Shown: positions 1 to 12,951, counted from the stretch's first letter. The stretch is 64,000 nucleotides of DNA from Ganoderma boninense (GCA_002900995.3 CM035315.1:1602708-1666707); one strand, 5' to 3'. Made by a program: numbers and translations. The notes: generated by a model not told the origin, from the letters alone.

Positions 1-2
1 AC

Positions 3-9
3 TATAAAG
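3..9 (+). promoter_or_regulatory. TATA box of the first MFS gene
   Basis: TATAAAG lies 29 bases before the ATG at 38. The short distance implies a very short 5' leader, or a transcription start near the ATG. The rest of the promoter is outside the window. Confidence 0.45.
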
Positions 10-37
10 GTCAGAGGCTCACGCACTGCTGCTCCCC

Positions 38-1928
38 ATGACTTCTCCCTCATCTCTCATGCCCCAGGATCTCGCAATCCCGGTCTCCGGCGATGACGCG
101 ACCGAGAACAAGAAACGCTCAGCCCCCCTCACTCCCTTAGAAAGCTTCAAAGAAATTATGCCCATCGAGGACGCCATTTTCGACTCTCGCACAACATGGA
201 AACAGGTACACAGCCAGTCACGAAGGCCATGCGCCGCAGGGCATCGATTCAGTTCGCCACCCTCTGCTGGTCCATTTTCGTGGTTGGTTGGAACGACGGC
301 ACAACTGGGCCGCTCGTACATAGACTTCAAGGGGTCTATCACGTATGTCGCATATTTCATCCTCAGTTCAGAAGAGCTTACTCGACTTTTGTTTTGTAGG
401 TATCATACGCTGTCGTATCTCTCATTTTTATCGCCAACTGCGTTGTATGTCCACCATTGGTAGCCGTGGTTCTTGATTCTCAGGGCACTAACCTCCAGCC
501 AACTGCGCCAGGGTTTCATCTCTGGGGCCTCTTCCTATATCTACGTCACAGATCGTTTCGGATTTGGTTGGTATGGTTATGCGTCCGCTAGATGTAACTG
601 TGCTGACCATATACCCTTAGATGGTGTTTATCGGTACGATGGTCCTATCCGCTTGAACATCGCACATGTGAACCGGTAGCATCCTTACAGCTTCGTTTAT
701 GGTCGCTATCGGCAATTCCCTCCAAGCATCTGGTTCCCCCTTCCCAGTGTTCGCCATCGGTTTCCTGTTCGTAGGGTTTGGTGCGGCGTTCCTTGTGAGT
801 TTCCGCCCCCAAACCCTTACTGTTGTCCGGTCCACAAATTTACTCTGTATTCACTAACTTCCACCCATACAGGATGCCGGATCGAACGCATTCGTCGCGA
901 GTCTATCAGGGGACACTTCCACCAAAATGGGTGTCATGCATGCCATCTACGGCGTCGGTGCAATGTGCGCCCCCCTCATTTCGACGCAATTTGCTCAACT
1001 ACGTAGATGGTCATTCGGATACCTCGTTCATGTCGGACTTGCCCTCACCAATGCGGTGTTCCAGGCCTTCACATTCAGGTTCAAAAGCGAGGCAGGTTCG
1101 TCACGCTACACCTTTTGATCAGCGGTCGGATGGGAACTAACGTGGTGGCAGAATGTCTCGAGGAGGCCGGTGAACCCGCGCACGAGAAGACCGAAGACTC
1201 CCTCAAGGGCGTGAATAAGTATAAGCAAATATTCAGCCTTCGCACTGTCCACCTGATGGCATTCTTCATCTTCACTTACGTTGGCGTCGAGGTAACGATC
1301 GGCGGCTGGATCGTCACGTTCGTGATCAACGAACGCGGCGGCAGCGCCAGTGCAGGCTACATCTCGTCTGGCTTCTGGGGCGGCCTGACGATCGGCCGGC
1401 TTGCCCTCCTCCCCATCAACAAGAAAGTCAATTCGCTTCCTTTCCCCCACTTCCCTTTTCCACTGACCTGGCCCATTTCGCACCGATCGACAGCTCGGCG
1501 AATGGCGCGTCATCTTCCTCTACGTCCTGCTCAGCCTGGCGCTCGAGCTCGTCGTCTGGCTTGTGCCCTCCCTGATCGGCGGTGCCTTCGCGATCTCCTT
1601 CGTCGGGTTCTTCCTTGGCCCGATTTACCCCATCGTCATGAACCACGCGGGGAGCGTCTTGCCGCAGGAGCTCATATCTGGGGCCGTTGGCTGGATGGCA
1701 AGTTTTGGGGCGGCAGGCGCCGCGGTGTTCCCGTTTGTCGCTGGGGCGCTCGCGACAGGCACCAGCATCAACAGCTTGCAGCCTCTGTGAGTTGTTTGCT
1801 ACCGTTCATGCACTTCTGGGACACAGGATGACTAACAATATGAGGGTGGCGATAGGTTGATCGCGATGATGGGATTAATGCTCGTCGTTTGGGCTTTTGT
1901 CCCAAGAAACCGTATCAAGTCGACGTGA
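38..1928 (+). CDS. MFS transporter, paralogue 1
   Basis: Predicted 12-helix major facilitator of the plasma or an internal membrane; the substrate cannot be read from sequence. About nine short exons match the paralogues at 3142 and 34273 block by block. Landmarks are helix 1 with WNDGTTGPL near 290-310, TDRFGFG near 550, the VGAMCAPLISTQFAQL block near 955-1005, GWIVTFVI near 1305, ISFVGFFLGPIYPIVMNHAG near 1595-1650 and a C-terminus LMLVVWAFVP ending at tga 1926-1928. A 57-nt intron ending at an acceptor near 690 removes two apparent stops after MVFI. Oddity: the acidic N-terminal exon from ATG 38 and the helix-1 exon (open from an ATG at 196) are in different frames, and I see no credible intron between 195 and 225. 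The usual GPLLPRIQ motif also reads GPLVHRLQ. The N-terminus may therefore carry a frameshift or base error. Confidence 0.75.
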
Positions 1929-2235
1929 AGATGGCATTGCTCAATATGCCGGAGATGGACCTTCCCTTTGGTCTTGTTGGCTATTTTGGAGGGTTATTTA
2001 GGATTTTGAGGATCGTCGCGGTGAGTCGTCATCGATCATCCATCTGTGCTCTCTACAAAGCTAACTTAAGCCCTCAATAAGTTTAGAGATTTAGGGCATG
2101 GCATGTCATCCCACGACTGTAACGATAATGGTACACGACCTCAATCATTAGAAGTCATCCTTCCATACCCGATTCGTCTTTCAAGTTTGCCGCCATTCAA
2201 GCATGAGGACTGCTGGCGGCTTTTAGCTCGTCTGT

Positions 2236-2454
2236 TCATGGTCGGTTCCGTCGTGTCAGTATTCACCTCGGGGGTGATGGCATCGCGCGTGGGCATAAAC
2301 AACTTTCATCTCCTGTGAGCGATTGTTCGTAGGCGGATTGGGCTTTGACCAACAGGTGTGGCACAGGGAGATGATCGCGGTGATGGGACCCGCTCTTGTC
2401 GGGTATTTGTCCTTAAAAATTGTGCGCAAATGCCCTGATAACACGTCAAAGTAG
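2236..2454 (+). pseudogene. Relic of an MFS transporter C-terminus
   Basis: Two short blocks match the last two exons of the neighbouring MFS genes. The first reads SVFTSGVMASRVGINNFHLL, against FLTGALASRVGIKSLQPL in the 34-kb copy. A GTGAGC donor and a CACAG acceptor follow, in the same place as in the intact genes. The second block reads EMIAVMGPALVGYLSLKIV and ends in a stop at 2454. No upstream helices can be found, so this is a decayed fragment of an extra tandem copy, not a gene. Confidence 0.65.
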
Positions 2455-3141
2455 GCTTATCTAGGGTTTGTCCGCCGCCTCTCGTCATCAGCTCCGGTGT
2501 TTACAGATGCAGAAGCAGCAGCAAAAGATAATGGGGGTCAGTGTTTACGCTCCCTTAGTATGTTCAACATACCCCACCCCAAAGTCCTCGTGCCGAGCCT
2601 TCGGTAACCAGTAGCGAACACGTTGGAAAGGACCGTGCCAACTAAGACGAGACTGGACGTCAGGTTCCTACTGTCTCGCTCTTCTTCCGCTCATCTGCCA
2701 GCTACGTTGACACAAAACTTTGTTCAATCTCCTTGAGCAGGATCAATTATCTTGATGTGGTTGTCGGTATTGGCCCTTCATCGATGTGTTTTTTCCGGTC
2801 TGGGCTGATGAATTTCTCCTCCACTTTTGGCCTCAAGGTCCGGTCTGCCGACAATTCTCCGGGCCGACTCTCTTGCCTATGAGTCAGAAAGACGAGTTCC
2901 TCGCGTTCTCGCGTTCTCGCCCCCGGCTGCATCATTACGCTTACAGCGATCTGCACGCCGCCCATGCGTGCGGGACCACGCGCCGAAAATTGCGATGTCG
3001 TGTGTGTGTCGGCCCACCTGCAGGAAACCTACCGCCGGGAAGCGAAGGCCATTCATAAGCTGGGGGTCCCCAGGAAACACTTTCCGTCCGGCGAGCCTCC
3101 CTCTCCACCTCGACTCGACCTCCCTTGTTCCTGGGAGGACG
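2455..3141. other. Intergenic region between MFS relic and MFS gene 2
   Basis: No coding exon, RNA gene or clear TATA box is visible. It must hold the promoter of the gene starting at 3142. Confidence 0.4.
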
Positions 3142-5163
3142 ATGGGCCATAGCGCCGCCGTCGATGCCGACTTCGACGAGAAAAGCCCTATCCCTAGCAG
3201 GGCGTCGCCGACCTTGGAGGATGACAGGGATGCTGGCACTATCGCCCAGCTCCCGAAGCTCGAAAGCGGCCTTGTCTCTGAGGCCGTTCTCGAGCCGACG
3301 TCGCGCATGAAGTACGATGCTCTCTTCCAGTTCATGACGCTGTGTTTCTCCATCTTCGTGCCTGGCTTCAACGACGGTACCCTTGGCCCTCTGTTGCCGC
3401 GTATTCAAGCTGTATACTATGTGAGCTTTACACATCTCTTGTCGACGTCTGTCACGCTTACATGCCTCGGAATACACAGGTCGGATATACCACTGTATCC
3501 CTTATTTTCTTGATCAGCTGTCTGGTACGTTCGTGGTCAGACTTCAACAGCGTCCATGAGCTTGCCATTCACCGCATTGTAGGGTTCAATCGTCGGATCT
3601 TGTACTTTCCTGTACTTAACCCATCGCTTCGGCTTTGGTCTGGCAAGTAATTCGTCATCCGGCTCATGCTCCTCTTTCGCTGACATTGTCACTGGACCGC
3701 AGGTCATCGTCGTCGCTTCTTTCAGTATGGTGTTCGCATATAGCCTCGAGTCGGCAGCTGTACCTTTCCCAGTGTTTGTGTTCGCATACTTCTTCAACGG
3801 ATACGGCTCGGCGCACCTGGTCAGTCGCCATCGTCCGAAACGCGACTCGTGACGCTGACATCGTGCTTGTAGAATGCCGGTACAAATGCCTTCCTCGCCA
3901 GCCTCAGCGTAGGCACGGCCTCCACGCGGATGGGCATCCTCCACGCCAGCTATGGTAAGTAATCAATTCAAAGAGTCCTCAATCTCGAAGGCTGAAACCG
4001 CTTTCATGCAAGGTCTGGGTGCCATGGCCTCTCCGCTCGTCTCAACGCAGTTCGCACAACTGCCGAGGTGGTCGTTTATGTACCTCATCATCCTCGGCCT
4101 CTCACTGGCAGCCGCCCTCCTGCAGTCTGTCGTCTTCCGCTTCAGGACGCAAGAACGTACGTGCAATAAATTCATCTTCACAATCCTACATGGGGTCCTC
4201 ATGTTGTCTTGCGTGCAGAGTGCTGGGAGGACATTGGGCAGCCTCCACAACCACACGACTCGGACGGCATCCTGGCACGATACAAAAAGGTGTTCCGCCT
4301 TCGTGCGGTCCATCTCATGGCCCTTTTCGCCTTCACGTACGTTGGACATGAAGTTACTGCAGGAAGTGAGCACGTCGCCAGTCGGTTCCTTAAGTGATGA
4401 TGCTGAGACAGTTGTGTACGCACAGGTTGGATCGTAACCTTTGTCATCGACCAACGTCACGGCGGTCCAAGTTCCGGATACACTTCGTCAGGCTTCTACG
4501 GAGGTACTGTTCTACACGCGACGTGTCTCAGCTATAGTATTCAATGGTCATCTCCTAGGACTGATGATTGGACGCATCGCTCTCCTACCTGTCAGCAAAT
4601 GGGTATGTAAATGCAGATCACCCCGCTGTTGCTGCATCTGGTCGCCGCTGACACACACCGCGTTCCACTCAGATTGGCGAAAGGCGTGTTGTCTTCGTCT
4701 ACATCCTAGCCGTCATCGCGTACGTCCTGTCCTTTTCCCCTCCTCCACGTTGTCCCAGATCTCGCTGACACTTCGCATGCCGCCAGCCTCGAATTCCTCG
4801 TCTGGTTCGTCCCGAACCTGTTCGCGGGCGCGATCTCGATCTCCTTCGTCGGCTTTTTCCTTGGCCCCATCTTCCCCATCCTCATGAACCACGCCGGACG
4901 CGTGCTCCCACCCGACTGCATTTCGGGTGCGATTGGCTGGACCGGAAGCTGGGGTGCGGCCGGCGCGGCGGTGTTCCCGTTCATCACGGGCGCGATCTCC
5001 TCGAAGGCAGGAATCGGTGCACTGCTGCCTGTGTACGTACCGATGACTATGTGGGATGAAAGGCTGGATGCTCACAAGGATTGCCTTTAGATTGGTTGCG
5101 ATGGCGAGTGTGCTGTTCGTGGTGTGGGCTTGCGTCCCTGCCACCCGGCAGCAGCTCGCATGA
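3142..5163 (+). CDS. MFS transporter, paralogue 2
   Basis: Multi-exon 12-helix major facilitator, the most complete of the tandem pair. The start ATG at 3142 opens a hydrophilic acidic N-terminus of about 60 residues. Helix 1 follows, with GFNDGTLGPLLPRIQ near 3365-3410, then VGYTTVSLIFLISCL, THRFGFGL near 3620, FNGYGSAHL, ASPLVSTQFAQLPRWSF near 4030-4075, a cytoplasmic loop with ILARYKKVFRLRAVHLM, GWIVTFVIDQRHGG near 4430, GLMIGRIALLPVSKW, ISFVGFFLGPIFPILMNHAG near 4840-4895 and the last helix SVLFVVWACVP. The stop is tga 5161-5163. One intron (3643-3702) appears to use a GC-AG pair with a canonical GCAAGT donor. The family resembles fungal Bsc6/fucose-permease-like MFS proteins (family recall, not searched); the substrate is unknown. 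Confidence 0.88.
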
Positions 5164-8100
5164 AGGACTGGTTCCTTCGTATGTACTCCCTTGATCGGTG
5201 CGTTGCTACGTGCTCCTTGTGGAACAAAGAAGCTAAAGAATCGTGCATTAGCCCGCGACGTTAACATCATGATGTCATGCTTACGACCATAGATCTTCCG
5301 GATCCATTACGACATAGAGCCCATGCCCACACCTATAGATCACCCCATGTATCGATCTTGCACCTCCACGAGGATTGTGTCCTACCCTGAAAGTCCGATG
5401 ACGCGCTGAAGGTGTCCGTCCCACAACTGCTCCTCACGCCTCACTGGACCTATGAGTCTCCAAGAACGCGGTGAGCAGCAATCCACTCTAACGCTGCATG
5501 TTGCAAACCCGATTTGGGCATGCAAATGAGCCAACACCGCGATCAAGGCAAACCGAGAGAGCGCGGTCCTTGATCGGTTCTTGTGGCGTTGTGTGCGCCG
5601 AGCGATGAAGGCAGCTCACCGCCACTCAGACACGAGCATGCCAAGTGCTTGCCTGAGGGGGAAACTGGATAATGAACTGTCGTTCGTCGCATGTTGGAGA
5701 GGTTGATTGTGGTACCATCCTTCCTCCGTTGGACTCCGCCTTGCGTCGACGTCCCTGGCGTCAGTTGAATGGGTCGGCGCCATGCTCTGTCAACGTTTGC
5801 TGCGCCTGGTTACCTATTCAAAGTGAGGCTCAGGCCTCAGGAGTGGCAATGCGCGAGCCTGCACTGTGCAGTAAGTCTGAGTCGCACTGGAGAGTTGCGA
5901 CCGCTGAGATTTTGCAGATCGTTTTTAGATTCCAGTTCGTAGGCAAGAATACCTCAATTGATGGAACCTCCAGAGGCCGTCGTACGATCCCGAAACCAGG
6001 ACAAGAAACAGGCCAGCAGAAAGTACAAAGGCTGGGCGGGATTGGGGGTCCGTTGACGCCGGACGGAATGTCCTGATCTCGATCTGAGCGAACAAGGGGA
6101 ACGACCGGTATAGATTAGCGCCGGACATCTCCCAACGAATCTGCGACCTGCAGACTAAACTTGGACTAAACGCTACAACTGTAAACCTTGAGCCCAATCT
6201 TCTCGACGGCCCCGTGGTCGGTAATCTAACAAGCAGCGCTCGTGCGCCAGGCGTACTGGCATTCACCAGTCCTAGGCCCCATCCCTTTCGCACCAGGTCG
6301 TCGGAGGAAAAGTGTAGGTCAGTCTGTTCAACGTCTACTCTATCACTTAGAATACTTATGTGCAACGGCAATCGCAGCAATTCTTAGCTTGACAAGGAAG
6401 GAATTCGACGGATTACATCGATGACAGACGATGGGAGACTAGTTCTGGCAACCCTCATGATGCTACTTACTCCTGCTTATCTTGGTGCTTCGATGTCCAT
6501 GGCCTTATGACGGATCTGCCCATGGAAACGTCCTTCCACGCTGTGCAAGGCGTCGCCTTCGGGCCCGCAACGCGATGGCAACTCCTTCAGCTCTTGGAGG
6601 TGAATATGATAAGTGGCTTACCACACGCAGCACGGCAACACGGCAGTCTCCCGAACGATACCCATATGACCTAGCCATCCATTCGTATTCCGCGGTCAGA
6701 GCCTGATCACGGCACCCCGCCCTCCATGACTTTGCAGTCCGTCAATTAAGTACTTCCTCCTGCCAAGTATTCCATGGGTCTCGATCAAATTGACCGCACT
6801 GTGCGCTCGTGCTGCCGTGCGCCGACGATTATCCATGCGACAGACAGCGACCAACCACCTTGACGCATCAACGAAAATTTTGCATGGGGGCAACCACCCA
6901 TAAGTAAGTACACCGCGCCCGGCGACATCGTGGCGCAGCTCCAACGGGAGGTAGGCAAAGTGAATGCTTACCGTACATGTTACGTAAATTGATCTCCCCG
7001 CAATATCCACGTCCACCTCGTCGCCAGGTCCCGGAGTGGAGCTGCGTGCCTTGTTCAGCCTAGAATATGTATGGATCCCGCGCCTGATGCTCGCACGCCC
7101 CCAGCCGCAGCGAAGACAAACAGCGCACTCTCTTCGTCGACGTTAACCTTCTCTCAGAGAACTGATCCTAGTGGCTTCTCTCTCCTGGTTCCTCGCAGTT
7201 CCTCGCGCGCAACCCAAGTCGCCAGGCACGCGCCCCCACGCTCCGTGAGATGTCCGAAAACTGCCGTCGACGTCGGGCCAGAACGTCCCCTACTTAATCG
7301 GCTCATTCACGGCTATCGTGGATGTCAGTATGCCGCTGCTAGGGCGGGACTGGACTCGGAAGTTCGCCAGCATTGATGTCAGATTTGCACCCCCAAAGGG
7401 GCCAGTGCGGTCTCAAGAGTCGGGATTGGCGGTTCAACGTTCAACTGCAACCCGGAGCGGCGGCCGCGAAATCTTCCAACGTCTGACAGTCGACAGCGCA
7501 ACTGTCTTGGGCAAGTCTTGGGGTCGAATTGCAGCGTGAGCGCGTGAACGGATCCGGACGGGCAGCGGGCCACCCCGCGCGCGCTGTGTCGCGATGAGGC
7601 GATGCGCACTTGTTCCTGCTCGACGTGGACGTACGGTCCCCGGCCACACCCGAATCCGAGCTGCATCCGAGTCGGGACCTGGTCCTCCACATCGCTCTCG
7701 CCACGCGGTCTCGATGCATATGTTGGGAGGTGTCGGATTTGGCGGAAGTCTGGTGGAAGTGCTACTAGCGGTGTGGACCATGGTTTGGCAATTTGCGCCT
7801 TCTGTTCTGCGTTCTGTCGACTGTCGAAATCCACCCGCCAGCCTCAACGGCAATATGGGTCTGGAGTCCGAATCAGATATCTGTGGCATCGAGTCGTCAG
7901 TCGGAAGTGAAGACCATGCATTGCCAACTGATTCAAATTGCCAATGCAAGGTACTTACTTGAACGCACGCACCAAAAGCGTTGTACACACACGCAAACAC
8001 GCGCCCTCTGATTGCGATTTTCCTTGCCGCCGGCTAAGCACTGGACGTGGCAGCGTCTCGTCACCGGGCACCGGTCACCATCCACCAGAGGCCAGATCGC

Positions 8101-9822
8101 ACGCGCAACGTGTCGCCAGTGATGGCTCAATCGCCTCCCCCCCATTCCACCGGGTTTTTGCTCCCGACCGTTGTGTGAAGGTAACGCGCCGACGTGATGC
8201 ACGCGTCGCATGCATCCCACTAGGCGTATCCGCGTACTTATTATTACTTCCTGAAGTACCAAGGCAGGGTCGGGTTGCGCGCTGCGCCCGCGAACGTCGG
8301 TCGGGCGCGCGCTGCGAATCGGAGGTGGGGAACGCGGCGGAGATCAAAGCAATCCCCCGCAGCGAAGAGCGCCGGACGTCGCTGGTGCCCCAAATATTTT
8401 AAGGAGAGGAAAGGCGGTGGTCTGGAGACGGAAACGGCGTAAGCGATCAGAGGAACGTGGAGGTTGCAATGGAGCACTTGGACTTGAGGCCTCAGGCCCG
8501 GTGATAGATGAGACTGAGTACGAGAGGTCGGACTCGCCGTAGGCTGAATACAAGGAGAAACGCTTGAAAGCTTGTTACCTTGCCATATTCGCGCAGTGGC
8601 TCTTGGAGACGCGAGGCTTGAAGGTTGATGCTAAGCCTTGCGTAATGTGGTCTTGATGATAAGTGAGCCTTGCCGTCTTGATTGGAAGTCATGAAATCTT
8701 GAGTTCTTGACTTTGAGGCTTGAAGTCTTGGTGCGTTGAACTACTGCCACCCCGCACACCTGAGAAAAAAAGACAGCAAACAGCCCATAGACAAACATGT
8801 ACCAGCAGAGCGAGACCAGCAGTAACGACAGCAACTATTACACGGGTATACCCTATCCGTCTACCCCTTCCACCCTGAGTTCCTTTTCTGTTTCTAATAT
8901 CTAGATCCGATGGCGGGCATGCTATGTACGTTAAACGAGCGACAGCGGTGAGCGAGAAATGAGCGACAGTGTGCAAATGAATGGATGAGTAATGAATGAG
9001 CCCGAGAGACAGAGAGGGACGGTGAGCGCCCCCGTCGCGATAGAACACATGCGAGGGAGCGGTCTGCAGGTTGCAGATGGTTCAGCCGCAGTAGCCAAAA
9101 GCGAAGAACGAGGGGTATGCAGAAGACCAGAAGGCGGCATGAGCGGGAGCAGAGGGGCGTCGGGGGCCGTAGGGAGGTACAAGCAAGGTTCGCCGCAGCG
9201 GATGGTGCATGATCGAATTAAAGCCAGCGTCACGCACGAGAGGGAGGCCGAAGTCGAAGCAGCGTCGGACCAAGTACGGCGGCGCATTGAAGGCGGCAGT
9301 AAAAACACCGAGGACGGCGCGGGGCACGTTGAGGCAATAGAAGGAGCAAAGCTTGTCTCAGCACTCGATCACGCCAGGCAGGCAATGAGGAAAAAGCGCA
9401 CTTTTATACAGCAGCAAAGCCAAGATGCAGCAACGATGTACACGACAATGGACTGCGGAGCCCGTTCAACGTCTTTTGTAGCAGAGGCGGCGGTCTCGGG
9501 GTGTGCGAAGAGGTCGGCGTGTGTAATACGGATGTGTAGAAGTACAAGTTGTGAGTTCTTCCTCAAGCCAAGGAATGGGATAACGATCGTGTGGCGTAGG
9601 GTATGAGTGCGGTCTGTAAGGTATGCAAGCTGCAGAGGTCAAAGCTATCATGTAAGGGCCGAGCCAAGGTATATGCGCGCCCGCCGTTTGTTCAACATGC
9701 CGCCCTTGAAAGTCGCCAGAGTATACACCAATGCAATATTGGCGCCAAACCACGGTAGGGCTAGCTACACCGCATACGCAACCCACTCACGATAGAGGGG
9801 CGCGGGGGATCGGTGGAAAGGT
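5164..9822. other. Gene-poor interval
   Basis: Only short overlapping open frames of up to about 190 codons occur. None shows recognisable domains, consistent splice structure or homology to neighbours. It contains copies of the dispersed 9-mer AAGTAAGTA/TACTTACTT (6902-6910 and 7952-7960) and two copies of GAGGCTTGAAG near 8610 and 8717. I see no tRNA or transposase signature. Confidence 0.4.
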
Positions 9823-11406
9823 TTAGTATGGTGGACGCTTGAACTCCGATGAGATCTGAGCGTCACCCGCCTCAGGATCGGGGAGGCGGGTCTTCTGTGC
9901 GACGTCGTCCGAGTTGTAATCCGAAAGATGATCCTCATCGGCAACAGTGAAGGTCTGCATCTGTAACTGCAGGTCAGTAGAGAGATTAGCTAGGCAAGAC
10001 GTGATCACATACCTGGACATGGACACCAGTGCCGCCCTTGACGGTGCCACGGTGGGTCATCGGAACAGTCGCCCTGCTACCTGTTGGGGCAGCGCGGAAA
10101 CTGTGGCCAGTGCTCGAGCTGTTGAAGTCGCACACACCTTAGTGCCCGAACACTTAGAAGACAGTCGATAACGTGACCACGTACAAGACTTCCGGACCGT
10201 TCTGCGAGAAGTTTGTGAGGCGACGCACTGCACGGCAGGCGACAATCTGGGACAGTCGTAAGCTTCACGAGAAGTGCAGAATCATGGCAACACATACGGT
10301 GGAGAAGATGGCTGCCGGGACGTTGAAGATCACACTCATGACCGCGTTGAGGTTCAACAGAATGAACACTACAGCCAATAGGTTGGAGAAGAAGCTGTAC
10401 GAGGATGATGAGCTGCTCGCCCAGGTCCGAAAGACAAATGTGGAGACGTACGCAATGAAGAAGTACACCAAACCGTCCTTGAACAGGAGGCTCATGAGCT
10501 GGGACCGGCCGCCCTTGACGCCAATAACACACTTGTACGTCGACAACAACAGGATGACGAGGTCGAAGCACATGGAGTAGATGAATGTGGCTGCGAGGAT
10601 GGTGTTGTTCGTGCCCGTGACGACACAACCTTGGCCAGGAACCCAGACTGCGGTAAGCAGGACACCCTGCAGGATGAGGGACCAGTGACCGAGGATGATG
10701 ACGATGATGGGAACAACGATGCGCTTGTCGTGTGACCAAAGAGCCATACTGTGTAAGAGGAAAAATGGTGAACATGGGCCAGGAGTCAAATAAGAAGCGA
10801 CCTTACGTCCGGATGGAAAGGTTGATACTAGCCAGACCAGACGCAGACTGGCCCATGATTTGGTTGAAGGTGTATAACGCCTGACAGTTCACCTCTCTGA
10901 ACATTTGCGGGTAAGTAAATCGAAGGGGGGGCAATCCAATTATAAGGCACTATCACATACTTCACGGTGTCCAGTGCGATCAAGCTAGCACGGGGACGTT
11001 AATGTGGGGAAATGACAGACGCCAGAAAAGCTGCTTACATGCCAACCATGGTGAAGAGCAAGCAGTACCGGTTGAGGAAGTAGAACACCTGGAACTGTAT
11101 GAGCTTTCCGCGGAAGAGGGAAGATGAGAAGACATACTGCGGGGTAATGGAACCGCCTCTTGCCAGTAACAAAGGACCACTCGAAGTCGAGAGACACGAC
11201 CCATTCCCAGCTATAAAGGAGGACGCGTGAATACACGGTCAACGAGGGGGGAATGGAGGAAGCTAACAAGTAGAGGCCGGCCAGGCAGTGCATGAACTTC
11301 AGGAAGACGGCTATGAGGGAGAGGATGAGACGGGCCGGGGAAAGCGCGGAGATGGGCACGCACTGCCATCGAGGGTAAGCTCGGTGATGGATTGCCAGTC
11401 GGGCAT
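9823..11406 (-). CDS. Basidiomycete multi-pass (7TM-type) membrane protein, copy A
   Basis: Multi-exon minus-strand gene of a large lineage-specific family of unknown function, predicted to have about seven membrane helices. The start ATG (11406-11404, context CACCATG) gives MPDWQSITELTLDG, which aligns with MVDWKSTEELTKDS of copy B. The intron after this point has the same phase in both genes. Later exons give MHCLAGLYL, EWVVSLDFEWSFVTGKRRF, VFYFLNRYCLLFTMVGM, CQALYTFNQIMGQSASGLAS, a hydrophobic exon from MALWSHDKRIVVPI to a conserved FIYSMCFDLVILLLSTYK, then LLFKDGLVYFFIAY and NLNAVMSVIFNVPAA. The hydrophilic C-tail holds FTVADEDHLSDYNSDD and ends with EFKRPPY at stop 9823. Copy A has a serine-rich insert (WASSSSSSYSFF) near 10410-10440 that copy B lacks; the corresponding intron may simply be retained in this reading. 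Confidence 0.8.
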
Positions 11407-12951
11407 GGTGGCGTAGGGGGATGTGGGGAGGAGAAGGAGGCGATGAGATGAGCCTTTGCCGGAGGAGAGGAGGAGGGGCTGCTCTGGACGACATGGGGGA
11501 GTGGACGCGGGATATTAAACGGATGGGGAGGCGGCTCCAGGATGCGAGGCCTGGGTACTCGGAGGATCGGGGAATCTGCGAAGAATCTCTGGCCGTGGAC
11601 TGCGTCGATTCAGACGTCTGCACAGAACATCAGAACGCGCTCCCACGGCCGCAACAGACGCCTGGGCCCCATCCCAGATCCAGCACCGGCCTCTCTCTTG
11701 ACCCACAACCGACACCTCCCCGGGCCCTCCCTTGCCCCATCCGCCACTCCTTTCAGCTCACCATGGCCATCCTCGTCGCCCCCTTGGCGTCCCCGTCTCC
11801 CCGCCATGTCCTCATCCCCTTCGCCCCGCCAATCTCTCCCAACCCCAGGGTCCCCAGCTCCCCGCTCCCGGAAATCCCTTTGCGCCCCAGCAACCGCATC
11901 CCGCGCTGCCATATCAAATCCCATCCCTAACGCTAAGCTAGCTTAAGGTCCCTTTGCAGTTGCCCTCAAGCTTCAAGCCTCAAGCTTAAATCCACAAGCC
12001 TCGGATCAGCCCAAGGCTTGCATTCAAAACACCCTGGATCGACATGCGCAAAACATTCGATCCATGCTCGCTGTTACGCGACCATATTCCGCCGTTTGCC
12101 CCGTCGATGCGACCATCGATATCTGGTGCCACCAGTGTGCGCTTCCGCATTCGTTAGCGCCACGATGGTGGGCGCTTGCATCTGCCGCCCCCGATTTGCT
12201 ATCGCTGTCCGGATGCGGCAGGAGTCGGCGGCGACGGGATGCAGAAGATGACCCGCTCCCACGGTCCGTGCAGATATGACAGTGAATTGGCGGTGAGAGA
12301 AGGGCGGTAACGTGAACGTTGGGCCACGCAAGAAGACCACGCCTATCGAAACGCGCCCGGTTCATTTTTTGTAAATTGTCTGGCATTTGGCGAGCGCGAC
12401 TCTTCACAGAAGTTGGGGAAGGTGGCAAGCAGAGAGAAGTCCAAGGGCGGGGTCCGTGAGCCACTTGGACTTGCCACGCGGGCCCTGTGGGATCACTCGC
12501 CCGCCCAGTCTCGAGCTCAGCCTGCAGGCCCCGCCCCCCGTCGTCGCCTGCGACCTGGGACCAGACGGGGCTCGCGTTCATTCCAGATGACTGAATATGG
12601 CATACGATCCAACGGCCGGCCGACTGCCCCTGCTCCGCGCTCCGATCCCGCGTCCGCCGTCACGACTGAACACGAGGCGTCCCCCCAATTTTGCGTGGGC
12701 GGCGGGTCGCTAGCCTGCCTGGGCATATCAGTCCCGAACCGAACCTGGCCCCTCCCCGCTTGCTTACTCTGTCCTTCCTTTGCCTTCTCGTCTGTGGCCA
12801 TATTCACTCCCCATATCCCCGACTCCTTGGCGCGCCGTTCCGGTCGCTCCCTGCACGCTCCTTACACTCAGCCTCCAATCCATCCTCCCCCTCTCTCTTC
12901 CAAGTCCCGCCAGCAGCGCCTCCCCTTCTTCCTTACCGCCTCTCCATCACT
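11407..12951. other. Divergent intergenic region (membrane protein A / P450)
   Basis: Holds the promoters of the minus-strand gene at 11406 and the P450 at 12952. CTTCAAGCCTC near 11970 is the reverse complement of the GAGGCTTGAAG copies on the other side of membrane gene A. The 100 bases before the P450 ATG are strongly pyrimidine-rich, common in fungal core promoters. Open frames here (for example 12024-12581 minus, 185 codons) look like chance. Confidence 0.4.
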
